Positions 7,188 to 13,358 of a DNA stretch of 13,358 nucleotides are shown piece after piece. The DNA is taken from the NCBI GenBank assembly GCA_946886975.1, contig CAMPJV010000032.1, positions 1 to 13,358 on the forward strand. Reading direction: 5' to 3'. Each line of letters opens with the position of its first letter. The first letter of the stretch is position 1. The DNA is from an uncultured Taibaiella sp. GTDB lineage: Bacteria; Bacteroidota; Bacteroidia; Chitinophagales; Chitinophagaceae. A program made the position numbers and the translations under genes. The notes under the pieces were generated by a model. It did no database searches, had not been told where the DNA came from, and was given only the letters and a program-made list of their open reading frames with translations.

Positions 7188-7258
7188 TATGCTTTCTCTA
7201 TGCTTTAACTATGCTTTCTCTATGCTTTACCAGGCTTTCTGCAGCGCTTTTACTAAGC
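7188..7258. repeat. 11-bp tandem repeat array
   Basis: Four consecutive 11-mers start at 7188, 7199, 7210 and 7221: TATGCTTTCTC, TATGCTTTAAC, TATGCTTTCTC and TATGCTTTACC. The first and third are identical, and all share TATGCTTT. The GCTTT core then recurs at 7234 and 7246 with GCTCC at 7257, keeping a spacing of 10-12 bases, so the array appears to decay to the right. It lies in the 315-base gap between the divergent beta-lactamase gene (start 7086) and argS (start 7402). The rest of that gap shows only the argS promoter box. Confidence 0.8.
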
Positions 7259-7376
7259 TCCAGCAATAGCCCTTGCGCCCATCACCATTAGCTTATGCAA
7301 TACCGTGGAAAAGTATTTGAGCTCACCTCGTCCCGTGTCCTTTGTGCCACCACATCACCTTACCCTTATAATAAAC

Positions 7377-7384
7377 TATTTTTG
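7377..7384 (+). promoter_or_regulatory. argS promoter -7 box
   Basis: TATTTTTG matches the TAnnTTTG consensus exactly and ends 17 bases before the argS ATG. That predicts a short leader of roughly 13 bases. No good TTG element is found at the expected -33 distance. Confidence 0.5.
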
Positions 7385-7401
7385 CCCCCAAAGAGTGACA
7401 G

Positions 7402-9201
7402 ATGACGCTTGCTGCGCAAATAAAGAAGGCTGCTGAGGATGCCTTAAAGCATTTATATCCTGAAGTTATCATTCCACCAGGAACTGTGGCTGTAAACCAG
7501 ACAAAGCCCGAGTTTACCGGAGAGTATACTATCGTGCTATTCCCTTTCCTCAAGTTATTGCGCCAGAAGCCCGATGTACTCGGCAAGCAGCTTGGGTCCT
7601 ACCTGGTAGAGAAAACACCACTGTTCACCGGCTTCGAGATAGTGAGCGGCTTCCTGAATATGAGCGTTAAAGACAGTTTCTGGGTAAACTTTCTTCAGAA
7701 CCATTTCAACGATCCCCACTTTGGTGAAAAGCCCAAGCACGACAGAAGGGTAATGGTAGAATACTCTTCGCCCAATACCAACAAGCCTCTACACTTTGGT
7801 CACCTCCGCAATATCTTTCTGGGCTATGCAATGGCTGAGATATTGAAGAGCAACGGCCACCAGGTAGTAAAAGCCAACCTGATCAACGACAGGGGTATTC
7901 ATATTTGCAAGAGTATGCTTGCATGGCAAAAGCTTGCAGACGGCGCTATGCCCGAAACCGCCGGCGTAAAAGGTGACCACCTCGTCGGTGACTACTATGT
8001 AAAGTTCAATGATCTATACAAGGAACAGGTCGCTGAGCTTGTCGCGAATGGTACAGAGCAGGCGATTGCCGAAAAGGAGGCACCCGTCATGAAGGAGGCG
8101 CAGGAAATGCTCCGCGCATGGGAAGCCGGCGACAGCGATGTTCGTGCGCTCTGGGAAATGATGAATGGCTGGGTGTACGATGGTTTCAAGACCACGTACC
8201 AGCGCCTCGGCATCGACTTCGATAAAATGTACTACGAGAGCGACACCTATCTTCTTGGCAAAAGCATAGTAGAAGAAGGCGTAAGAAAGGGTGTGCTGTA
8301 TAGGAAGGAGGACGGCAGCATATGGGTAGACCTTACAGATGAGGGGTTGGACCACAAACTGCTGCTGAGAGGAGACGGCACTTCTGTATACATCACCCAG
8401 GATCTCGGCACCGCCAAGCTCAAGTTCAACGACTATAAGCTCGATCAGTCGATCTACGTCATAGCCGACGAACAGAACTATCATATGCAGGTACTAAAGC
8501 TCATCATGAAGAAGCTCGGAGAACCTTGTGCAGATGGCATCTTCCACTTGTCATATGGTATGGTAGAGCTCCCAAGCGGAAAGATGAAAAGCAGGGAAGG
8601 TACTGTGGTGGACGCCGACGATATGGTCGAAGAAATGGTAGCGCTCGCCAAGGAACAAACAGAGCAGGCAGGAAAGACAGAAGGCTTCACTCACGATGAG
8701 CTGCAAAAGCTGTACGAGACCATCGGCCTCGGCGCATTGAAGTTCTACCTCCTCAGGGTCGACCCAAAGAAGAAGATGATCTTCGATCCTAAAGAAAGCA
8801 TAGACCTGCATGGTTACACAGCCACCTTTATACAATATGCCCATGCCAGAATCTGCAGCATCTTAAGAAAGGAAGGCTGCCCCTTGCTGCCCAACAGCAC
8901 CAGGTTCCAGTCCATGAACCTGCAACACCCTATTGCTCCGGCCGAAAAGATGCTCGCCCTCATGCTCGAGCAGTATCCTGACGTCCTCTGCGATGCGGGA
9001 GATGAATTCAACCCATCTGCTTTATGTAACTATAGCTTCCAGCTCGCCCAGCAGTTCAACTCATTCTATGACGTCCATAGCATAGCCCACGCCGAGAATG
9101 AAGAAAAGAAACAACTCCGCCTGCTGCTGATCATAATGACCGCAAGCGTCCTTCGCCACGCCATGCACCTGCTGGGAATAAAACTGCCTGAGAAGATGTA
9201 A
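7402..9201 (+). CDS. argS: Arginyl-tRNA synthetase
   Basis: Cytosolic class I aminoacyl-tRNA synthetase that charges tRNA-Arg with arginine using ATP. The 599 residues match the family length. In order there is an N-terminal additional domain (about 1-105, containing EYTIVLFPFLK and GFLNMSV), the ATP-binding HIGH motif as HFGH (131-134) inside the ArgRS signature SSPNTNKPLHFGHLRN (122-137), the catalytic Rossmann fold with LINDRGIH (160-167), DQSIYVIADEQNYH (348-361) and the KMSKS-type loop KMKSREGTVVD (394-404), then a DALR-type helical anticodon-binding domain with the YAHARI and ALCNYSFQLAQQFNSFY segments. Some ArgRS lack a canonical KMSKS, but this one keeps a recognisable version. Its stop is 14 bases from the stop of the convergent propeller gene, with no visible terminator between them. 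Confidence 0.98.
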   Translation: MTLAAQIKKAAEDALKHLYPEVIIPPGTVAVNQTKPEFTGEYTIVLFPFLKLLRQKPDVLGKQLGSYLVEKTPLFTGFEIVSGFLNMSVKDSFWVNFLQNHFNDPHFGEKPKHDRRVMVEYSSPNTNKPLHFGHLRNIFLGYAMAEILKSNGHQVVKANLINDRGIHICKSMLAWQKLADGAMPETAGVKGDHLVGDYYVKFNDLYKEQVAELVANGTEQAIAEKEAPVMKEAQEMLRAWEAGDSDVRALWEMMNGWVYDGFKTTYQRLGIDFDKMYYESDTYLLGKSIVEEGVRKGVLYRKEDGSIWVDLTDEGLDHKLLLRGDGTSVYITQDLGTAKLKFNDYKLDQSIYVIADEQNYHMQVLKLIMKKLGEPCADGIFHLSYGMVELPSGKMKSREGTVVDADDMVEEMVALAKEQTEQAGKTEGFTHDELQKLYETIGLGALKFYLLRVDPKKKMIFDPKESIDLHGYTATFIQYAHARICSILRKEGCPLLPNSTRFQSMNLQHPIAPAEKMLALMLEQYPDVLCDAGDEFNPSALCNYSFQLAQQFNSFYDVHSIAHAENEEKKQLRLLLIIMTASVLRHAMHLLGIKLPEKM

Positions 9202-9215
9202 GCTAAGGGTTAGAC

Positions 9216-10709
9216 TTATTTCAGAATGATCTTTCCTCGATGTGCCTTTCCACTCGCCAATAAGGCAGTGTACAGATACAGCCCGCTGGTCAGTTCATGC
9301 AAATCAATCTCTGCATCACGGCTATTAGAAGTGGCGTTGAATACAACAGTGCAGCTTGGGCTATATATGGTTACACATTTTATCACTTCGGACGACTTAA
9401 TTGTAAATGCTCCTGCAGTTGGGTTGGGAAATACTGTCGTCGGAGCACTAGACACCTGTTCATTTGCAACAGACAGGGTGGAACAAATTGTTGAATCAAT
9501 ACCACCGGTCCCAATTGTATATACGAAGTCCAAATTAGCTACTGTATCTGTGTAAGAGTATGGCGGCACATCAGCAACCGTCACGCTGAAAAATGTATCC
9601 ATGGAGGTAATTGTGCTATCATTGCAACCGCTATTTCCATTAGCGTCTGTTTTCAAAAAGAGGATTTCAGCGTTGTCTCCGGTCTGACCAGTAACAATAA
9701 ACCCATGATCTGGAGTTTCCTTTACCGAACGGGCTCTTGCTTTATTAAACGATCGGTAGGCTTTACTCCATACAGCATTTCCCGAAACGTCAATTTTCAG
9801 TAAACTTGGAGTTCCGTTAGAGGTGCTCACACATCCTGCAATAATATGCCCACCGTCATAGGTAGGCTGCACACTATGTGCCTCCAATCCTTCGTAGCTC
9901 CGGGCCCATTGTACGTTGCCTCCACCATCCATCTTAATAGCATGTATTGACGCCGGCCCTCCAGACCTCCTGTAGCCTATTGACAAGAACCCTCCGTCCT
10001 GAGTCTGTATCATCGAAGTGCCCGCCAGGTTAGTTGCAGCTTTATAGACTTTCAACCATTGTAGTGCACCGTCATTAGCCACCTTAATAGATACCAACCC
10101 ATCATCTGAAACAATTCCTATATACCCAAATATGATAAATCCTCCGTCACTAGTCGGGCAAATAGATCGACTCAGAGCGTAAACTGTTTGGAACCCCACG
10201 GTATCGAAGTAGCGCTTTACCCAGATCGGGTTACCTGCATTGTCACATTTTGTAATTATCGGTCCGAAACCTCCTGCAACAGTAATGTATCCACCATCAC
10301 TAGTCTGTATTGCTGCCCATCCGGTTGAATAATTCGTGTAGGACTTTGACCATTGCACATCGCCATTAATATCCGTTTTTAAAAGAGAAAGGCTATCGCC
10401 ACTAGAAATGTACCCGCCATCGCTCGTTTTTTGGATGGAGTATAAGGCGCCAAGCCCTGCTCTTTGGTATGTTTTGGTCCATTCGATCGAGCCTGTACTG
10501 TCAGTCTTTATAAAATAACTGCCTCTGGCGTATTGCTTAAATGTATTGATCCCTCCAGCGATCAGGTATCCGTTGTCTGACGTAACAATCACGTCTGTAG
10601 CACCTCCAGATGCTACACCGTTAATCGTTTTGTTGAACATTATCTGAGAACTGCTCTCACTGCCAAAGAGGAGAAGAGATGTGATAAGTACGAGCGATCT
10701 CATAGGCAT
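9216..10709 (-). CDS. Seven-repeat beta-propeller-like protein with T9SS type A sorting domain
   Basis: Secreted protein of 497 residues with a signal peptide (MPMRSLVLITSLLLFGSESSSQ). An in-frame ATG two codons in is an equally good start. The body is seven repeats of 41-51 residues built on TsDGGyi..G then KtD.nG...W.k.Y. The TSDGG-like motif falls near residues 43, 95, 136, 186, 236, 283 and 332, so a seven-bladed propeller is predicted. A spacer with SVTVADVPPYSYTDT (about 375-389) follows. The last 75 residues form a type A sorting domain (FPNPTAGAFTI, then LTSGLYLYTA and a basic end KIILK), directing export through T9SS and surface attachment or release. No enzymatic motif is visible. 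Such proteins are often annotated only as T9SS cargo. It converges on argS. Two inverted repeats lie in the 128-base gap upstream. Confidence 0.85.
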   Translation of the reverse strand: MPMRSLVLITSLLLFGSESSSQIMFNKTINGVASGGATDVIVTSDNGYLIAGGINTFKQYARGSYFIKTDSTGSIEWTKTYQRAGLGALYSIQKTSDGGYISSGDSLSLLKTDINGDVQWSKSYTNYSTGWAAIQTSDGGYITVAGGFGPIITKCDNAGNPIWVKRYFDTVGFQTVYALSRSICPTSDGGFIIFGYIGIVSDDGLVSIKVANDGALQWLKVYKAATNLAGTSMIQTQDGGFLSIGYRRSGGPASIHAIKMDGGGNVQWARSYEGLEAHSVQPTYDGGHIIAGCVSTSNGTPSLLKIDVSGNAVWSKAYRSFNKARARSVKETPDHGFIVTGQTGDNAEILFLKTDANGNSGCNDSTITSMDTFFSVTVADVPPYSYTDTVANLDFVYTIGTGGIDSTICSTLSVANEQVSSAPTTVFPNPTAGAFTIKSSEVIKCVTIYSPSCTVVFNATSNSRDAEIDLHELTSGLYLYTALLASGKAHRGKIILK

Positions 10710-10713
10710 TGGT

Positions 10714-10731
10714 GTAAGATGTTGTTCTTAC
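10714..10731. promoter_or_regulatory. Inverted repeat abutting the propeller gene start
   Basis: GTAAGA (10714-10719) and TCTTAC (10726-10731) form perfect 6-bp arms around a 6-base centre. The element ends 4 bases upstream of the ATG at 10709 on the minus strand. It could be an operator or a leader hairpin covering the ribosome-loading site. The role is inferred from position alone. Confidence 0.4.
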
Positions 10732-10749
10732 CTATGCTAAATATACATG

Positions 10750-10768
10750 CAATAAAATCTATTTATTG
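10750..10768. promoter_or_regulatory. AT-rich inverted repeat upstream of the propeller gene
   Basis: CAATAAA (10750-10756) and TTTATTG (10762-10768) are perfect 7-bp arms around a 5-base centre. It lies 41-59 bases upstream of the propeller gene start, roughly where promoter elements would be. A weak TAnnTTT-like stretch (TATATTTA on the minus strand) lies between this element and the gene. Confidence 0.4.
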
Positions 10769-10837
10769 TTATGCGAGTAATGCTACTGTCATAAGATAGA
10801 ATTATAGCCACAATCTTTGGTGCCGCTGTCTATTACG

Positions 10838-12067
10838 TTAGCTCGCTTTAAGGCTCGGGTCCTCCACTCTCGTCGACCTCACGGCAGGATACCATGACGC
10901 CAGGAAACCAACACCGATCACCGTCAGTATCACCACCAGGAAGTCGGTCCACTGCATGGTGACGGGATAAGCTTCTATGATAAAGGCTCCCTCGAGTTTT
11001 ATCCATTCAAACTGCTGTTGACCTATGCATAGCAAAGCCCCTAGTATTATTCCGATACTACCGCCTGTCACTGCCCAGAGCACTCCTTCGGTCATAAAGA
11101 GGCCCCGTATTGATCGTTCCTGCGCTCCCATGGCGCGCAGGATGGCTATGTCTTTCTTCTTTTCCAGAACAAGGAGCGTCAGCGCACCTATCATGTTGAA
11201 AGAAGCGATCAGCAGCACAAGAAGCAGGATAAAAAATACAGCCCATTTCTCCGTCTTCATCACCATGTACAGTGTCTTGTTCTGTTCATATCTTGTGTTG
11301 ACCTGGTAAGACGCCCCCAATAATTGCTGCAACCGGGCTTTCACCTCTTCCGGGTCCGCCTCTTTTGCGAGGCTCAGTTCTATAGATGTATAATTATCCG
11401 GTTGAAGGAATAGCTCTTGTACCAAGCCCAGGGGAGCCAGTATATACTTGCTGTCAAACTCGTCCTGCACTCTGAATATCCCATCTGGCTTCAGCTGCAG
11501 GCTTTGAAAGGCAGACATAGGATTTGCTGCCGGGTTGGCTGATTCTGTATTAGGATAGTAGATATGCAGGCGGCTGAATACATTGTTCACATCCATGCCA
11601 AGCTGGTTCACTATCTGTAGTCCGGCAATTGCCGTGGGCACCGCCCCGTCAGCCACTGAGTCTCTCCCCTCGATCATATAGGGCCTGACATTATTCACGG
11701 CCATGTAGTGCCTGTCTATTCCCTTTAGAGTAGCTACATACTGTTCCTCATTGCTGTTGATGAGCACATTGTCCTCTATTACAGTAGTAAGGGCAGTGAT
11801 CCCGTTCAGGCTTTGTACTGCCCGAAGCTTCTGGTCTTCCAGCGAGAAGAACTTCCCCTTAACAGGACTGATCTTTATTTCGGGGTAGAATGCCTTGTAC
11901 AAGTCCTTGATCAGATCCTCAAAGCCATTGAAGACAGAGAACAGCACGATCATAGCGCAGCTGCCCACCGCTATAGCCACCATGCTGATCCTGGAAAGCA
12001 CAGGCACTGCATTAGCGCTACGCTTCCCCCTCAGGTATCTCCATGCAAGCTGCCATACAAGGGTCAT
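10838..12067 (-). CDS. LolC/LolE-type ABC transporter permease (FtsX superfamily)
   Basis: Inner-membrane permease of 409 residues. Its architecture matches LolC/LolE: an N-terminal cytoplasmic stretch WQLAWRYLRGKRS (5-17), a first membrane helix (about 27-47), a large periplasmic domain (about 50-270), then three C-terminal membrane helices (about 276-300, 326-349 and 374-394). The cytoplasmic loop EKKKDIAILRAMGAQ (302-316) is the coupling segment that contacts the partner ATPase in this superfamily. The end RSTRVEDPSLKAS is also typical. LolC/E with LolD release outer-membrane-bound lipoproteins from the inner membrane to the carrier LolA. That role fits the many lipoproteins here but is inferred. 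No LolD-like ATPase is in the window. It lies 91 bases downstream of rbfA on the same strand with no visible terminator or clear promoter between, so the two are probably co-transcribed. Confidence 0.92.
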   Translation of the reverse strand: MTLVWQLAWRYLRGKRSANAVPVLSRISMVAIAVGSCAMIVLFSVFNGFEDLIKDLYKAFYPEIKISPVKGKFFSLEDQKLRAVQSLNGITALTTVIEDNVLINSNEEQYVATLKGIDRHYMAVNNVRPYMIEGRDSVADGAVPTAIAGLQIVNQLGMDVNNVFSRLHIYYPNTESANPAANPMSAFQSLQLKPDGIFRVQDEFDSKYILAPLGLVQELFLQPDNYTSIELSLAKEADPEEVKARLQQLLGASYQVNTRYEQNKTLYMVMKTEKWAVFFILLLVLLIASFNMIGALTLLVLEKKKDIAILRAMGAQERSIRGLFMTEGVLWAVTGGSIGIILGALLCIGQQQFEWIKLEGAFIIEAYPVTMQWTDFLVVILTVIGVGFLASWYPAVRSTRVEDPSLKAS

Positions 12068-12158
12068 TTATAAGATCAACTGTTTAAAGTGATTGATTTT
12101 ACACTGGTAATAGTGCCTCCCGTCCAATAACTATCAACTAATAGCTTCAAACCATCAG

Positions 12159-12554
12159 CTACTCAGAAGCTTCACCTCCCTTGGCTGCTTTTCTGGCCTC
12201 GTCTTCCTCCTTTATCTTCTTAAAGATCTCCTCCATCTTAAAGACGTAGTCGAGCGTATCGTCATTAAAGAACTGCAGCTCCGGCACTCTCCTTAGCTGG
12301 TTCTTCAGTCGTGCCCCTAGTTGCTTCCTCAGGTCCCATGTCCGCTCCTTTATCTGGTGCATAAGCGCCCCCTGGTCTTTTATCTGGAAAAGGCTCAGGT
12401 ACACCCTCGCCTCCAGCAGGTCCGGGGTCACCATCACTTTCGAAATGGACACCATGCCACCGTCTATTACATTGAATCCTTCTCTTTGCAATATATCGCT
12501 CAGTTCCTCCATTATCTGCTTCCCCACCTGCTTCTGCCGCTTACTTTCTTCCAT
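12159..12554 (-). CDS. rbfA: Ribosome-binding factor A
   Basis: Small cytosolic factor (131 residues) that binds the free 30S subunit and helps mature the 5' end of 16S rRNA. It shows the RbfA KH-like fold: an N-terminal helix ESKRQKQVGKQIMEELSDIL (3-22), strands around VSISKVMVTPDLLEARVYLSL (35-55), a long helix with LRKQLGARLKNQL and the signature RRVPELQFFNDDTLDYVFKM (88-107). The tail is a charged extension (EEIFKKIKEEDEARKAAKGG), usual for the family. The start at 12554 lies 20 bases downstream of an exact Bacteroidota -7 box. It probably heads a transcript that continues into the LolC/E-type permease gene. Confidence 0.95.
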   Translation of the reverse strand: MEESKRQKQVGKQIMEELSDILQREGFNVIDGGMVSISKVMVTPDLLEARVYLSLFQIKDQGALMHQIKERTWDLRKQLGARLKNQLRRVPELQFFNDDTLDYVFKMEEIFKKIKEEDEARKAAKGGEASE

Positions 12555-12574
12555 GGTATTCGTCTGTTATTACG

Positions 12575-12582
12575 CAAAGTTA
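12575..12582 (-). promoter_or_regulatory. rbfA promoter -7 box
   Basis: On the minus strand TAACTTTG (12582 to 12575) matches TAnnTTTG exactly and lies 20 bases upstream of the rbfA ATG, giving a leader of about 17 bases. The nearest upstream TTG is only 13 bases away, so the -33 element is not well placed. Confidence 0.5.
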
Positions 12583-12708
12583 GATTAAATGGATTCAACC
12601 TAGCGTAAGGTGAAATTTAGGCTTGGTTAAATGCTATACTGGTAATCCCTTGACCATTCGTAATCCTATTCAGAATTTCATAACTTCGTAAGCTCTAGTT
12701 AACTTAAA

Positions 12709-13358
12709 ATGAAACAGTACTTAATCGCAGTAATCGGTGGCGCAGCTATTCTTATTGCCTCTTGTAAGGAAAAAGGACCAGCCATAGACTTTTCCGACGT
12801 TACCTCTGTTGAGACGACCTATGTGTCAGCACCGGCAGATCCTCAGGCTCGCAATGTGTTAGTTGAGGAGGCCACCGGAGTGAAATGCCCCAACTGTCCG
12901 GCCGGCGCCAAAATGCTAAAAGAGCTAGACTCAGTAAGTGGAGGCAGACTCGTAATTATTGGACTCCATGAGGGCAATTTAACAACTCCTCTCGTAGGGG
13001 GCGGACATGATTCGAAATATGACTTCAGAAATGCGATTCTGCAAGGGCTTTACCAATTCTTTAATGTTGAGCCCAACAAACCCGCAGCAGTCTTTGACAG
13101 GACATCTGACGGCGTTAATTACTTCATTGATAATAGGAACAAATGGCCGGGGATAGTGAATACACGGTTACAGGTACCTTCACCTGTGCGACTTAGTATG
13201 ACTAGTAGTTATAACCCAAATACTCATGAGGATACCATTCGTATTGAAGTCTCTTATACTCAACCTGTTTCTAAGAAGCAGAGTTTAGTAATAGCGATAA
13301 CTGAGAACCATATAATTGACCCTCAGTATGACGGCACAAACGTAGTTGAGGATTATGA
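12709..13358 (+). CDS. Omp28-like lipoprotein with CxxC motif (5' part, cut by window end)
   Basis: The frame opens at ATG 12709 and stays open for 216 codons to the window edge, so the C-terminus is missing. The N-terminus MKQYLIAVIGGAAILIASC is a lipoprotein signal with lipobox IASC (Cys19) followed by KEKG. The segment NVLVEEATGVKCPNCPAGAK (49-68) matches the N-terminal hallmark of Omp28-related proteins, which have a thioredoxin-like first domain followed by beta-rich domains. The CPNC pair at residues 60-63 is the thioredoxin-type Cys pair, and LVIIGLHEGN and YDFRNAIL continue the fold. A second beta-rich domain begins near residue 155 (SPVRLSMTSSYNP). The cellular role of Omp28 proteins is poorly known, and many Bacteroidota relatives carry a T9SS domain in the part missing here. 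The 154-base gap to rbfA contains only a weak TAACTTCG box (12681-12688) upstream. Confidence 0.85.
   Translation, partial: MKQYLIAVIGGAAILIASCKEKGPAIDFSDVTSVETTYVSAPADPQARNVLVEEATGVKCPNCPAGAKMLKELDSVSGGRLVIIGLHEGNLTTPLVGGGHDSKYDFRNAILQGLYQFFNVEPNKPAAVFDRTSDGVNYFIDNRNKWPGIVNTRLQVPSPVRLSMTSSYNPNTHEDTIRIEVSYTQPVSKKQSLVIAITENHIIDPQYDGTNVVEDY

Noticed and set aside
7262..7376. Searched the left part of the argS leader region for a tRNA, T-box or other riboswitch
   Set aside because: No cloverleaf, T-box consensus or strong stem with an antiterminator was visible.
8014..8484. Long minus-strand frame inside argS
   Set aside because: It is antisense to conserved ArgRS domains and has no leader or recognisable product.
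12068..12158. Imperfect palindrome and possible internal promoter between rbfA and the permease gene
   Set aside because: Only TCAA/TTGA ends and a TTTAAA centre match, and there is no TAnnTTTG box. Co-transcription is the simpler reading.

Overview
The window looks like chromosomal DNA from a member of the Bacteroidota, probably Chitinophagaceae-like. The evidence is two secreted proteins with C-terminal type IX secretion (T9SS) sorting domains, several short-signal lipoproteins with Cys followed by charged residues, promoter boxes of the TAnnTTTG type, A-rich leaders in place of strong Shine-Dalgarno sites, and an rbfA / LolC-E-like permease gene pair. No phage, insertion sequence, CRISPR array, tRNA or rRNA was seen.

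Layout. Positions 1-121 hold the last 39 codons of an unrecognised plus-strand gene, closed by a strong terminator (143-173). dnaK (284-2179, +) follows with its own terminator (2201-2233). A small basic ORF of 59 codons (2315-2494, +) ends at a third hairpin that touches the stop codon of a convergent NlpC/P60 lipoprotein gene (2521-3108, -). Diverging from that is a small unknown lipoprotein gene (3227-3640, +). A minus-strand block then carries an arylsulfotransferase-like T9SS cargo protein (3702-5375), a SUKH-family immunity-like protein (5514-6041) and a class A beta-lactamase lipoprotein (6151-7086). The 315-base divergent gap after it holds an 11-bp tandem repeat and the promoter of argS (7402-9201, +). 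Convergent with argS is a seven-repeat propeller-like T9SS cargo protein (9216-10709, -), with two inverted repeats upstream. Next come a LolC/E-type permease (10838-12067, -) and rbfA (12159-12554, -), reading as an rbfA-permease unit. The right edge holds the first 216 codons of an Omp28-like lipoprotein (12709-13358, +), cut by the window end.

How the genes relate. The window mixes housekeeping genes (dnaK, argS, rbfA, a lipoprotein-sorting-type permease) with envelope and exported proteins. I see no single operon encoding a new multi-gene system. The points most worth checking are a beta-lactamase whose Glu166 position appears to be Val, the 11-bp tandem repeat beside it, an orphan SUKH immunity-type gene with a promoter almost on its start codon, an overlooked charged mini-protein after dnaK, and paired inverted repeats in front of the propeller gene.
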